From Alphaproteobacteria bacterium (lineage in GTDB: Bacteria > Pseudomonadota > Alphaproteobacteria > Micropepsales > Micropepsaceae), in the NCBI GenBank assembly GCA_947474645.1, contig CANJJD010000008.1, positions 1 to 64,000 of the forward strand: a stretch of 64,000 nucleotides of DNA. The letters run 5' to 3'. A program made the translations under genes and the position numbers. Below the pieces are notes generated by a model. That model did not search any database. It had not been told where the DNA came from and was given only the letters and a program-made list of their open reading frames with translations. Shown in pieces: positions 33,624 to 42,323 of this stretch (the stretch's first letter is position 1; every line of letters starts with the position of its first letter).

Positions 33624-34721
33624 CTAGTTGTTGAACCGGAAGTGCATCACGTCGCCGTCGGCCACAACATACTCCTTGCCTTCCAGCCGGAACTTGCCCG
33701 CCTCGCGCGCGCCGGCTTCGCCATTGCCGGCGACATAGTCGGGATAGGCGATGGTTTCGGCGCGGATATAACCCTGCTCGAAATCGGTGTGGATGACGCC
33801 GGCGGCCTGCGGGCCCTTTGAGCCTTTGGTCACGGTCCAGGCGCGGGCTTCCTTCGGCCCCACCGTGAAGAAGGTCAGCAGGCCCAGCAACTCATAGCCG
33901 GTGCGGATCAGGCGGTTCAGGCCCGGTTCGCTCAGCCCCAGGCTTTCCAGGAAGTCGGGGCGGTCGGCATCGGGCATCTGCGCGATCTCTTCCTCAATCT
34001 TGGCGCTGATGACCACGCTGCGGGCGCCTTCCGCCTTGGCCATGGCTTCGACCTTGGCCGAGATGGCGTTGCCGGCAGCGGCGGACGCTTCTTCGACATT
34101 GCAGACATACAGGACGGGCTTGGCCGTCATCAGGCCAAGCTGGCTGTAGGGGCCGCGCTCTTCCGGTGCCAGCTCGGCGCGGCGGGCTGGCTTGCCTTCG
34201 CGCAGCAACGTCACAGCCTTCATCATCAAGGCGAGCTGTTCCTTGGCTTCCTTCTCGCCGCTATTGGCTTTCTTCTCCAGCGGCTTGATGCGTTTTTCCA
34301 GGCTTTCCAGGTCGGCCAGCATCAATTCGGTTTCCACCGTCTCGGCATCGGACACCGGATCGATCTTGCCTTCGACATGGGTGATGTCGTCATCGATGAA
34401 GCAGCGCAGCACATGCGCCACCGCGTCCACTTCGCGGATATTGGCCAGGAACTGGTTGCCCAGGCCTTCGCCCTTACTGGCGCCGCGTACCAGCCCGGCA
34501 ATGTCCACAAAGGTGATGCGGGTGGGAATGATCTCCTGCGAGCCGGCGATCTTGGCCAATATGTCCAGCCGCGGATCGGGCACCGCCACGTCGCCGACAT
34601 TGGGCTCGATGGTGCAGAAGGGGTAATTGGCCGCCTGCGCCGCCGCCGTCTGGGTGAGGGCGTTGAACAGGGTGGACTTGCCGACATTGGGCAGGCCCAC
34701 AATTCCGCATTTGAAACCCAT
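33624..34721 (-). CDS. ychF: redox-regulated ATPase YchF (Obg-like)
   Basis: 365 residues, standard length. The P-loop is [17 protein letters not shown] near residue 8. Switch II is [20 protein letters not shown] near 71, and the altered G4 motif YVCNVEEAS (N-x-x-E instead of NKxD) explains ATP rather than GTP preference in this family. The TGS domain is at the C-terminus ([20 protein letters not shown], ending [15 protein letters not shown]). It binds ribosomes and responds to stress. The start overlaps the pth stop by one base (TAATG). Confidence 0.96.
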   Translation of the reverse strand: MGFKCGIVGLPNVGKSTLFNALTQTAAAQAANYPFCTIEPNVGDVAVPDPRLDILAKIAGSQEIIPTRITFVDIAGLVRGASKGEGLGNQFLANIREVDAVAHVLRCFIDDDITHVEGKIDPVSDAETVETELMLADLESLEKRIKPLEKKANSGEKEAKEQLALMMKAVTLLREGKPARRAELAPEERGPYSQLGLMTAKPVLYVCNVEEASAAAGNAISAKVEAMAKAEGARSVVISAKIEEEIAQMPDADRPDFLESLGLSEPGLNRLIRTGYELLGLLTFFTVGPKEARAWTVTKGSKGPQAAGVIHTDFEQGYIRAETIAYPDYVAGNGEAGAREAGKFRLEGKEYVVADGDVMHFRFNN

Positions 34722-35338
34722 TACTCGGTGTCTTTCTTCTTTGGCTCTTTGGGAGGCTTGGGCGGCGCGGTTAGCAGCGCCACCTTGCTCATGAATCCGG
34801 CATCGTCATCCTTGGCCAGCAGAGGGGCTGCTTCCACCATCGCGTCCACCAGCGGCTTCAGCCAGGCGATATCATCCTTGCTGAAATTCTGCAGCACATG
34901 GCCGGTGACCCGCTCCCTGTCGCCGGGATGGCCGATGCCCAGCCGCACCCGGCGATACTCCGGTCCCAGCGCGGCGGTGATGGAGCGCAAGCCGTTCTGG
35001 CCGGCATCGCCGCCGCCGGTCTTCACTTTCAGCTTGCCGGCGGCAAGATCAATCTCGTCATGCACCACCACCAGCGCCTCCAGCGGCAGCTTGTAGAAGC
35101 GCAAGGCCGGCGCGATTGCGTCGCCCGACAGGTTCATGAAGGTCTGGGGCTTGAGCAGGTAGGTCTTGCGGCCGCTCAAGCTGCCTTCCGACAGCAAGCC
35201 TTCGAACTTGGCCTTCCAGGGACCGAATTTGTGATGGGCGTGCAGCTCGTCCAGCACGATGAAGCCGGCATTGTGCCGGTTCTTCGCATACTGCGAACCA
35301 GGATTGCCCAAGCCGGCAATAAGAAGCGGCGTCTCCAT
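34721..35338 (-). CDS. pth: peptidyl-tRNA hydrolase
   Basis: 205 residues. It releases tRNA from peptidyl-tRNA lost by ribosomes. The N-terminus has LIAGLGNPGSQYAKNRHNAG with the catalytic histidine near 22. QTFMNLSGDAI (substrate-binding Asn) lies near 66, and VVVHDEIDLAAGKLKVK with the catalytic Asp near 94. The next motif reads GGGDAGQNGLRSI, with glutamine where most Pth have histidine. A lysine/proline-rich tail extends the C-terminus. It is coupled to ychF and preceded by rplY, a common alphaproteobacterial order. Confidence 0.95.
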   Translation of the reverse strand: METPLLIAGLGNPGSQYAKNRHNAGFIVLDELHAHHKFGPWKAKFEGLLSEGSLSGRKTYLLKPQTFMNLSGDAIAPALRFYKLPLEALVVVHDEIDLAAGKLKVKTGGGDAGQNGLRSITAALGPEYRRVRLGIGHPGDRERVTGHVLQNFSKDDIAWLKPLVDAMVEAAPLLAKDDDAGFMSKVALLTAPPKPPKEPKKKDTE

Positions 35339-35359
35339 GCCGCCCCCTTTGGCGCTGGA

Positions 35360-36100
35360 TTACTTCTTGGCCGGCGCGGCCTTGGCGCCGGCGGCAGGCG
35401 CAGCACCAGCGGCAGGCGCGGCGCCGGGCGCACCCGGAGCAGCGGCGGCGCCTTCGGCCGGCGCGGCGTCCGCGGCGGGCGCGGAAGACGCGGCAGCCGC
35501 GGCGGCGGCAGCGGCCTTCTGCTCTTCGATCACGCTGGTCGGCGCGACGATGGAGCAGATGGTGAAGTCACGGCCCTTGATCACCGGCTTGATGCCGCCG
35601 GGCAGGTTCAGGTTGTTGATATGGATGGTTTCGTTGATGTCCAGCGCCGAGACGTCCACTTCGATGGTGTTGGGAATGGTGTCGGCCGGGCAGATTACGG
35701 AGATGGAGTGGCGCACGATGTTCAGCACGCCGCCCTTCTTGAGGCCGGGCGAAACGTCCTGGCCATTGAAATGCACCGGAATCTGGAGGCGCACGGTGGC
35801 GCCTTCGGCCAGGCGCATGAAATCGACATGCACGGGGCGGTCGCTGACCGGGTCCAGTTGCACTTCGCGCGGGATCACGCGGGCGTTGGCGCCGGCGCCT
35901 TCCAGCGTGAACAGGGTGGTGAGGAAATGGCCGGCCTCGATGGCGCGCTCCAGGGTGCGGGCGTCCACGGCCAGGTTCACCGGCTTGTCCTTGCCGCCAT
36001 AGACCACGGCGGGAATCAGGCCACGCTCGCGCGACTGGAAGGCCGGACCCTTGCCGGTGCCATCACGGGCTTCGACCTTAAGTGCTTGAACTTTCGCCAT
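35360..36100 (-). CDS. rplY: 50S ribosomal protein L25 (Ctc form)
   Basis: 246 residues. The N-terminal 5S rRNA-binding L25 domain (about 1-95) includes LKVEARDGTGKGPAFQSRER and IPAVVYGGKDKPVNLAVDAR. The CTC beta domain follows to about residue 190 (HFNGQDVSPGLKKGGVLNIV). The last 55 residues are an alanine/proline-rich low-complexity tail (AAAAAAAASSAPAADAAPAE), common in alphaproteobacterial L25. It binds 5S rRNA in the large subunit. First gene of rplY-pth-ychF, with a divergent neighbour 141 bases away. Confidence 0.95.
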   Translation of the reverse strand: MAKVQALKVEARDGTGKGPAFQSRERGLIPAVVYGGKDKPVNLAVDARTLERAIEAGHFLTTLFTLEGAGANARVIPREVQLDPVSDRPVHVDFMRLAEGATVRLQIPVHFNGQDVSPGLKKGGVLNIVRHSISVICPADTIPNTIEVDVSALDINETIHINNLNLPGGIKPVIKGRDFTICSIVAPTSVIEEQKAAAAAAAAASSAPAADAAPAEGAAAAPGAPGAAPAAGAAPAAGAKAAPAKK

Positions 36101-36241
36101 TTTCCTGATTCCTTCGGTGCCCGGTTAAGGCCCATGGCCCCCCGGAAAGGCGAGGCTTTTAGCGCAAGGGCTTTCCCCGCGCAACCGGCGCTTTGCGGGT
36201 GCAAAACCCATGTTAGCCTGCGGCAAACAAGGGGAGAACAC

Positions 36242-36640
36242 ATGCACAATCCCATCATCACGATCCTGGCGGCGGGCCTGGCCGGATGGATCTTCGGGGC
36301 GGTCTGGTACGGGGTCCTGTCAAAGCCCTACCAGCGGGCCCTGGGCCTCCGTCCGGAGGACTGCAAGGACAAGAAGATGCCCATGGTTCCCATGGTGGCG
36401 GCCTTCCTGGCGGCCTGCGTGATGTCGGCAGTGCTCTACCAGCTCCTGACCAACCTGGGGGTGATGGGCGTGGGCCACTCCGCCATCGCCGGCCTGACCA
36501 TCGGGCTAGGCTTCCTGGCGACCTCGACCCTGGTCAACAACCTGTTCCAGCAGAAGCCGATGGCGCTCACCGTGATCGATGGCGGCCATTGGGTGCTGGG
36601 GGTGGTAGTTGAATCCGTGGTGATTGCGCTGCTGGCCTAA
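36242..36640 (+). CDS. DUF1761-type small membrane protein
   Basis: 132 residues from ATG 36242, behind a good GGGGAGAA. Four hydrophobic segments are visible: [59 protein letters not shown] and [16 protein letters not shown]. The sequence [15 protein letters not shown] near residue 22 is characteristic of DUF1761 proteins. Function unknown. Its stop overlaps the convergent prs stop by four bases. Confidence 0.82.
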   Translation: MHNPIITILAAGLAGWIFGAVWYGVLSKPYQRALGLRPEDCKDKKMPMVPMVAAFLAACVMSAVLYQLLTNLGVMGVGHSAIAGLTIGLGFLATSTLVNNLFQQKPMALTVIDGGHWVLGVVVESVVIALLA

Positions 36641-37569
36641 TCGAACAGGCTTGAGACCGACGCTTCGTTATTAATGCGCCGCATCGCCTCGCCCAGCAGC
36701 GGGGCGATGGTGATGGTGCGCAGATTGGCGCAGGTCTTCATCAACGGCGTCGCCTCGATGGAATCGGTCACCACCATGGATTTGAGCTTCGACGCCTGGA
36801 TGCGGTCCATCGCCTTGCCCGACAACACGCCATGGGTGCAATAGGCATAGACTTCGGTGGCGCCGTTCTTCAGCAGCGCTTCGGCGGCGTTGCACAGGGT
36901 GCCGCCTGAATCCACGATATCGTCGATCAGGATGCAGACCCGGCCCTCGACATCGCCGATGATATTCATCACTTCCGACATGCCGGCCTTTTCGCGGCGC
37001 TTGTCCACGATGGCCAGGTCGGTGTTCAGGCGCGTCGCCAGGGCGCGGGCGCGCACCACGCCGCCGACATCGGGCGACACCACCACCGGATCCTTGATTT
37101 TGAGATTGTCGGCAATGTCCCTCACGATCACCGGCATGGCGAACAGGTTGTCGGTGGGAATGTCGAAAAAGCCCTGGATCTGGCCGGCATGCAGGTCCAC
37201 CGTCAGCACGCGGTTGGCGCCGGCTTCGGTGATCAGGTTGGCCACCAGCTTGGCGGAAATGGGCGTACGCGGGCCGACTTTGCGGTCCTGGCGGGCATAG
37301 CCGAAATACGGGATCACCGCGGTGATGCGCCGGGCCGAAGCGCGGCGCAGCGCGTCGATCATGATCAGCAATTCCATCAGATTGTCGTTGGCGGGCGCGC
37401 TGGTGGACTGGATGACGAACATGTCCTCGCCGCGGACATTTTCATGGATCTCGACGAATACTTCATCGTCGGCGAAGCGGCGGACATCGGCGGTGACCGG
37501 GATCAGGCCCAGATGGGTGCCGATAGCATCCACCAGCGGCCGGTTGGAATTTCCGGTGATGAGGCGCAT
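36637..37569 (-). CDS. prs: ribose-phosphate pyrophosphokinase (PRPP synthetase)
   Basis: 310 residues from ATG 37569 ([20 protein letters not shown]), the usual length. Longer in-frame starts at 37596 and 37659 lack support. Motifs are [16 protein letters not shown] near 40, the catalytic flexible-loop [20 protein letters not shown] near 92, [18 protein letters not shown] near 127 (the divalent-cation site), and the PRPP loop [17 protein letters not shown] near 214. It makes PRPP for nucleotide, histidine and tryptophan synthesis, and for the apt reaction encoded nearby. Last gene of the lgt-midA-pgeF-prs series. Confidence 0.95.
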   Translation of the reverse strand: MRLITGNSNRPLVDAIGTHLGLIPVTADVRRFADDEVFVEIHENVRGEDMFVIQSTSAPANDNLMELLIMIDALRRASARRITAVIPYFGYARQDRKVGPRTPISAKLVANLITEAGANRVLTVDLHAGQIQGFFDIPTDNLFAMPVIVRDIADNLKIKDPVVVSPDVGGVVRARALATRLNTDLAIVDKRREKAGMSEVMNIIGDVEGRVCILIDDIVDSGGTLCNAAEALLKNGATEVYAYCTHGVLSGKAMDRIQASKLKSMVVTDSIEATPLMKTCANLRTITIAPLLGEAMRRINNEASVSSLFD

Positions 37570-37709
37570 GCCCCGCGATCCGTGCAGATCGTTCATTGCC
37601 GCCGCCGCCCCATGAAGCTTTGATGACGGGCTTTTAGCCGCTGGCTTGCGTCCCCGCAACGGGCGTCTTGTCTCTGGTCGCTCTTGCTACGCAAACGCTC
37701 CTGCCGCTG

Positions 37710-38489
37710 TTACCCAGTCAGCACAATGGCCGAGATTTGGCGGCCATAATCGGGCTCGCCGGCATGGGTGGTGCGGCGGAAGCTGAAATAGCCGTTTTCC
37801 GGCGGATAGGTCGAAACGCCCACCGATTCCACCCCTCCGGCGCCCGCGGCGGTCAGGCGATGGGCCACGTAACCGGGCAGGTCGAAGCGGTAGTGACCTT
37901 CCTTGTCCGACGGCACAAAAAAGCGGCGCTGCTTCAGCCCCAGTTCCAGGAAGCGGTCGCGGAAGTCCCAGCCCACTTCGTAATGGTCCTGGCCGATGGA
38001 AGGCCCGATCACCGCCTGGATTCGCATCCGCTGGGCGCCCAGTTTTTCCATGGCCTCCAGGGTGGCTTCCAGCACCCCGCCCAGCGCGCCTTTCCAGCCG
38101 GCATGGGCGGCGCCGATCACCCCGGCCTTGGCGTCGGCCAGCAGCACCGGCGCGCAATCGGCGGTCAGGATGCCCAAGGCGAGTCCCGGCGTGGCGATGA
38201 CCATGGCATCACCTTCGGGACGCGCTTCCCAGGCGGGAAGGACATGGACAATGGCGCTATGGACCTGGTTGAGGCTGACCAGTTGGGGCGGTTCGCCCCC
38301 AGAAACTGAATTGGGCACCAGGGCGGCGGCCACGCGGCGGCGATTTTCCGCCACCGCTTCGGGCGCGTCCTTGGAGCCGGGACCGCAATTGAGCGACTGA
38401 TAGATGCCGGTGGAGACCCCGCCTTCGCGCCCGAAGAAACCATGGGCGATGCCCGGCGCGGTGAGGAGTGTGGATTCCCGCCGCATCAT
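37710..38489 (-). CDS. pgeF: YfiH/PgeF-family multicopper polyphenol-oxidase-like protein
   Basis: 259 residues. The family has a laccase-like fold and has been reported both as a purine nucleoside phosphorylase/adenosine deaminase and as a peptidoglycan-editing factor. Metal-ligand motifs are present: LVSLNQVHSAIVHV near residue 74, ILTADCAPVLLADA near 108, and VIGAAHAGWKGALGGVLEAT near 124. ENGYFSFRRTTHAGEPDYGR closes the protein. It overlaps the midA stop by four bases. Confidence 0.92.
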   Translation of the reverse strand: MMRRESTLLTAPGIAHGFFGREGGVSTGIYQSLNCGPGSKDAPEAVAENRRRVAAALVPNSVSGGEPPQLVSLNQVHSAIVHVLPAWEARPEGDAMVIATPGLALGILTADCAPVLLADAKAGVIGAAHAGWKGALGGVLEATLEAMEKLGAQRMRIQAVIGPSIGQDHYEVGWDFRDRFLELGLKQRRFFVPSDKEGHYRFDLPGYVAHRLTAAGAGGVESVGVSTYPPENGYFSFRRTTHAGEPDYGRQISAIVLTG

Positions 38490-39568
38490 CCGGCAAAGCC
38501 CGCCATGTCGCTGATCGAGGGCGGGGCAAAGGCCAGCGCCTTGAACAACAGGCCCATCTGGTCGTTGCCGATCAGCCGCTCGGTGGCGGAAAGAAGATCG
38601 CGGGCGGAATCCGGATTGGCCTTCATCAACTGCTCAGCGCGTTCGGTGATGCCGATATTGGCCAGGAACAGGCCTTGCGTTGCGGGCCCGAACACGGCTG
38701 CGCCGCCGCGCTTGCCGGCGGCCGCCAGCGCGGCGAAATCCACATGGGCGGAAATATCGTCCTGGCCCGGGTCATACAGCGCCTCGGCGAAGCGGTGGCC
38801 GCTGACGGCCTGCAAGGTTTCGGAAAAGCCGGCCGCTTCGCCATAGCCGTAATCCAGGATCAGCGCGGCGCCACCCTTGGCGGCGATGATGCGGGCGACG
38901 TGCTCGGCCAGCGCCGTGGCGGCAGGCGAAGATTCATAGACCCCGCCATCGGGCGCCGCTTCCAGCCCGTGCGGCACGGCGGGTTTGGGCACCGGCACCG
39001 GCGCCAGCGCGAAGGTCAGCTCGCCGTCTTTCGTCGTCACCATGCGCTCGCACCAGCCGCGCTCGGTCTTGACGTATTGGCGCACGGGCAGGGCGTCGAA
39101 GAATTCATTGGCCACCAGGAACAGCGGCCGGTCGCCCAGGTGATCGTCGAACTGGGCCTGCCAGGACAAGTCGGCGCCAAGTCCCCGCAGCTTGTCGGCC
39201 TGCACGGCCTGCATCGCCGGGCTGGCTTCGATCATCACCACGTCCAGGTCGGCCAGGAAGTCGGGCGCCACCGCGGCGGTGCGCAATATGTCGGCCATCA
39301 AGGTGCCGCGCCCCGGGCCCAACTCCACCAGCCGGGGATTTTTCGGGCTGCCCTGGTCGGCCCAGGCCTGCACCAGCCACAGGCCCACCATCTCGCCGAA
39401 CATCTGGCTGATTTCCGGCGCGGTGGTGAAATCGCCGCCGGCGCCGATGGCCTGGCGGTTGGGATAATAGCCATCCTTGGGATCGAGCAGCGCGATCGTC
39501 ATGAACTGCGCCACCGACATCGGGCCCTGGGCCTCGATAAGAGCGGCGATACGCGCTTTCAGGCTCAT
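38486..39568 (-). CDS. MidA/NDUFAF7-like SAM-dependent methyltransferase
   Basis: 360 residues. Signature elements of the DUF185 family are GPMSVAQFMTIALLDPKDGY near residue 15, GGDFTTAPEISQMFGEMVGL near 43, the SAM loop LVELGPGRGTLMADIL near 78, VANEFFDALPVRQYVKTERG near 150, and DYGYGEAAGFSETLQAVSGH near 237. The mitochondrial homologue methylates an arginine of complex I subunit NDUFS2. A similar role on bacterial complex I is plausible. ATG 39568 overlaps the lgt stop (ATGA). Confidence 0.92.
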   Translation of the reverse strand: MSLKARIAALIEAQGPMSVAQFMTIALLDPKDGYYPNRQAIGAGGDFTTAPEISQMFGEMVGLWLVQAWADQGSPKNPRLVELGPGRGTLMADILRTAAVAPDFLADLDVVMIEASPAMQAVQADKLRGLGADLSWQAQFDDHLGDRPLFLVANEFFDALPVRQYVKTERGWCERMVTTKDGELTFALAPVPVPKPAVPHGLEAAPDGGVYESSPAATALAEHVARIIAAKGGAALILDYGYGEAAGFSETLQAVSGHRFAEALYDPGQDDISAHVDFAALAAAGKRGGAAVFGPATQGLFLANIGITERAEQLMKANPDSARDLLSATERLIGNDQMGLLFKALAFAPPSISDMAGFAG

Positions 39569-40449
39569 GCGCTGCGGGGCCGGGTGTAGGCCACCCAGAA
39601 CAGGGCGCCCGCCGTCAGCCATACCGGGATGGACAGGGCCATGCCCATGCTGACCGGGCCGAGGAAACCGGTATCGGGCTCGCGGAAGAATTCGCAGATG
39701 AAGCGGAAGGTGCCATAGCCTAAAAAGAACAGCGCCGACATCAAACCGGGGCGTTCATGGGCGCGGAACACGCGCAGCGCGATCTGCAGCAGCACAAACA
39801 GCACCACGCCTTCCAGCGCCGCTTCATAGAGTTGGCTGGGATGGCGCGGGATGTGGAGTTCGTCGCGCGGGAAAATCACCGCCCAGGGCGCGTCGCTGGC
39901 CCGGCCCCACAATTCGCCATTGATGAAATTGGCCAGGCGCCCGAAGAACAGGCCGACGGGGGCGAAGGCGGCGGCCAGGTCCGCCAGCGGCAGCAGCTTG
40001 AGCTTGCGGCGGCGGGCGAACAGCCAGACCGCGAGCACCACGCCGAGCAATCCGCCATGGAAGGACATGCCGCCTTCCCAGGCTGCCAGGATGCGCAGCG
40101 GGTCGGTGATAAAGCCCATCGGCAGCCCGTCGCAGAAGCGGGCATAGTCGGGCGTGACGCTGCATAGCACGGTGCCATAGAGCAGCACCCAGCCCAGCCG
40201 TCCGCCCAGGATGACGCCAAAGGTGCACCACACCACCAGGTCGCCGATTTCGTCCTCGGTGGCGGGGGCGCGGCCGTTGAAAGGGGGGCGGGCCCACAGG
40301 TCCTTGCGGCGCAGGATGCGGGCGATGCCCCACCAGGCCAGCACCAGGCCGGCGATATAGGACAAGGCGTACCAGCGGATCTCCAGCGGGCCCCAGATAT
40401 GGAGGAGCACCGGATCTATATGGGGAAAGGGCAGCAGGGCCTGGACCAT
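39565..40449 (-). CDS. lgt: prolipoprotein diacylglyceryl transferase
   Basis: 294 residues, seven membrane helices. Lgt moves a diacylglyceryl group from phosphatidylglycerol to the lipobox cysteine of prolipoproteins. The Lgt signature GRLANFINGELWGR lies near residue 170, with the conserved IRWYALSYIAGLVLAW near 23, GGRLGWVLLYG near 80, and GGMSFHGGLLGVVLA near 124 containing the essential HGG. RHPSQLYEAALEGVVLF follows near 201. First gene of the lgt-midA-pgeF run. Confidence 0.97.
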   Translation of the reverse strand: MVQALLPFPHIDPVLLHIWGPLEIRWYALSYIAGLVLAWWGIARILRRKDLWARPPFNGRAPATEDEIGDLVVWCTFGVILGGRLGWVLLYGTVLCSVTPDYARFCDGLPMGFITDPLRILAAWEGGMSFHGGLLGVVLAVWLFARRRKLKLLPLADLAAAFAPVGLFFGRLANFINGELWGRASDAPWAVIFPRDELHIPRHPSQLYEAALEGVVLFVLLQIALRVFRAHERPGLMSALFFLGYGTFRFICEFFREPDTGFLGPVSMGMALSIPVWLTAGALFWVAYTRPRSA

Positions 40450-40528
40450 GGAGCGGTAAACGGGGCTGCTTCGCGGCTTGTGTCAAGCGCATCCGGCGGC
40501 CATATAAGCGGGGACAGTGGAGGCTCTT

Positions 40529-40780
40529 ATGGCGCAGACCGACAACCCGTTCCTGGACGGCGTGGCCAAGGCCTTTACCGACGCCGCCGGCATGGCCCAG
40601 AGCGTACGCACCGAGATCGACACCTTCATGCGCCAGCGCCTGGAGCGGCTGGTGGCCGATATGGACTTCGTGCCGCGCGAGGAATTCGAGGCGGTCAAGG
40701 CCATGGCCGCCAAGGCCCGCGCCGAGAACGAGACCCTGGCCGCCCGCGTGGCGGCTTTGGAATCCAAATCAAGCACTTAG
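40529..40780 (+). CDS. ubiK: UbiK-like accessory factor (BMFP domain)
   Basis: 83 residues from ATG 40529, preceded by GTGGAGG. It has an amphipathic N-terminal helix (NPFLDGVAKAFTDAAGMAQS) and a C-terminal coiled coil starting at FVPREEFEAVKAMAAKARAE, the hallmark of the DUF526/BMFP family. UbiK assists UbiJ and the aerobic ubiquinone-synthesis complex. In alphaproteobacteria the role is inferred from homology. It is divergent from lgt. Confidence 0.88.
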   Translation: MAQTDNPFLDGVAKAFTDAAGMAQSVRTEIDTFMRQRLERLVADMDFVPREEFEAVKAMAAKARAENETLAARVAALESKSST

Positions 40781-40938
40781 GAGTCATCCCCGACTCTTGG
40801 AGCCCGAATCTGTGAGCGGATTCAAAGCTGTGGAATCTTTTCCGCGGGCGGGGATGGGGACTCCCGGACTCTTGTTTTCTCTAAATCTTGTGCCAGTTTG
40901 GATCGCAACTGCTTCGTTTTGTGGCTGGAGTTGCTGGC

Positions 40939-41445
40939 ATGCCGATTACCCACCTGGACGACGAGCCGCTGGATACCCTGCATCCGCTGGACCTGCTGGA
41001 GCGGGCGGTCGAGCAGAATGGATGGGCTTTCGAGCGGGCCGGCCGGGACGAGCTGAACCTGTCGGTGGCGGGCAAGTGGAGCGACCATCACTTCAATTTC
41101 TCCTGGCGGGAGGACCTCCAGTCCCTGCACCTGTCCAGCGCCTTTGACATGCGGATCAGCGAAGGGGTGCGGCGCCAGAATGTCGCCGACCTGCTGATGC
41201 ATGTGAACGCCAAGCTGTGGATCGGCCATTTCGACCTGTGGCCCCAGGACGGCACCATCATCTTCCGCCATGCCATGATCTTCCCCGACGCCGAAGCCAG
41301 CGCCGCCCAGTGCGAGGCGCTGCTGAACCTGGCGCTGGAAGCCTGCGAACATTACTACCCCGCCTTCCAGTTCGTGCTGTGGGGCGGCAAGACCGCCGAA
41401 GAGGCGATCGCATCGGCGGTGCTGGAGTGCGCCGGCCAAGCCTAA
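40939..41445 (+). CDS. YbjN-domain protein
   Basis: 168 residues from ATG 40939 (MPITHLDDEPLDTLHPLDLL). The YbjN core includes LNLSVAGKWSDHHFNFSWRE near residue 36 and LWIGHFDLWPQDGTIIFRHA near 93, ending YYPAFQFVLWGGKTAEEAIA. Proteins of this type, next to proC, are widespread in alphaproteobacteria. Their fold resembles type III secretion chaperones, but the molecular role is unclear. It is followed after 10 bases by proC. Confidence 0.9.
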   Translation: MPITHLDDEPLDTLHPLDLLERAVEQNGWAFERAGRDELNLSVAGKWSDHHFNFSWREDLQSLHLSSAFDMRISEGVRRQNVADLLMHVNAKLWIGHFDLWPQDGTIIFRHAMIFPDAEASAAQCEALLNLALEACEHYYPAFQFVLWGGKTAEEAIASAVLECAGQA

Positions 41446-41455
41446 TGGCTAAGTC

Positions 41456-42253
41456 GTGAGCCTCCTCCTGATTGGTGCGGGACGCATGGGGTCGGCCCTG
41501 CTCAAGGGCTGGCTGAAGAGCGGCGTCAAATCCATCACCGTGGTTGAGCCCAAGCCGTCGGCGGAACTGAAGAAGCTCGCCAAGGCCAAAAATATCGCAC
41601 TCGCGGCGGCGCCATCGCAGGTCAAAGCCAAGCCTTCGACTTGCGTGGTGGCGATCAAGCCGCAAGTGCTGAAAGGCGAAGCCGGCGCGCTGGCAGCTTT
41701 TGCGCAAAATGGCGCGCTGATGATTTCCATTGCCGCGGGCACGTCGGTGGCGGCGTTGTCGAAAGCATGGGGAAAAAAGGCGCGCATCATCCGCGCCATG
41801 CCTAATACCCCAGGCGCCATCGGCGCCGGTATCTCAGGTCTTTACGCAGCCAAGGGCGCGACAGCGGCGGACAAGAAGCGCGCCGCGTCGTTGCTGGCGG
41901 CGCTGGGCGCCACCGAATGGGTGGCGAAAGAAGAATTGATCGACAGCGTCACGGCGGTGTCGGGCTCCGGCCCCGCCTATCTGTTCCTGATGGCGGAAGC
42001 CCTGACCGAAGCCGGTGTGGCGGAAGGATTGCCGCGCCCCCAGGCCGAGAAATTCGCCCGCGCCACCGTGGCCGGCGCGGGCGCGCTGCTGGCCGCGGAC
42101 AAATCGTCCGCCTCAGCCTTGCGCGAAGCCGTCACCAGTCCCGGCGGCACCACGGCGGCGGCGCTGGGCGTGCTGATGGCGGATGACGGGCTGACGGCGC
42201 TGATGAAGCGTGCGGTGCGCGCCGCGCGCAAACGGGCGGAAGAGTTGCGCTGA
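41456..42253 (+). CDS. proC: pyrroline-5-carboxylate reductase
   Basis: 265 residues starting at GTG 41456. It reduces pyrroline-5-carboxylate to proline with NAD(P)H. The Rossmann loop is LLIGAGRMGSALLKG at the N-terminus, RAMPNTPGAIGAGISGLYA lies near 112, and the C-terminal helical signature is VSGSGPAYLFLMAEALTEAG near 163 with LREAVTSPGGTTAAALGVL near 220. The length is normal. The stop is followed at once by the second copy of the REP-like repeat. Confidence 0.95.
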   Translation: MSLLLIGAGRMGSALLKGWLKSGVKSITVVEPKPSAELKKLAKAKNIALAAAPSQVKAKPSTCVVAIKPQVLKGEAGALAAFAQNGALMISIAAGTSVAALSKAWGKKARIIRAMPNTPGAIGAGISGLYAAKGATAADKKRAASLLAALGATEWVAKEELIDSVTAVSGSGPAYLFLMAEALTEAGVAEGLPRPQAEKFARATVAGAGALLAADKSSASALREAVTSPGGTTAAALGVLMADDGLTALMKRAVRAARKRAEELR

Positions 42254-42315
42254 TCCTCATGCTTCGACAAGCTCAGCATGAGGATATCCTCACCCTGAGC
42301 TTGTCGAAGGGTGAG
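42254..42315. repeat. REP-like double hairpin, copy 2
   Basis: The same two blocks as at 14691-14760, in the same order and orientation, with a shorter connection (AT instead of about ten bases). It starts right behind the proC stop and ends nine bases before the envZ stop, again between convergent genes. Confidence 0.85.
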
Positions 42316-42323
42316 GCCGCCGC

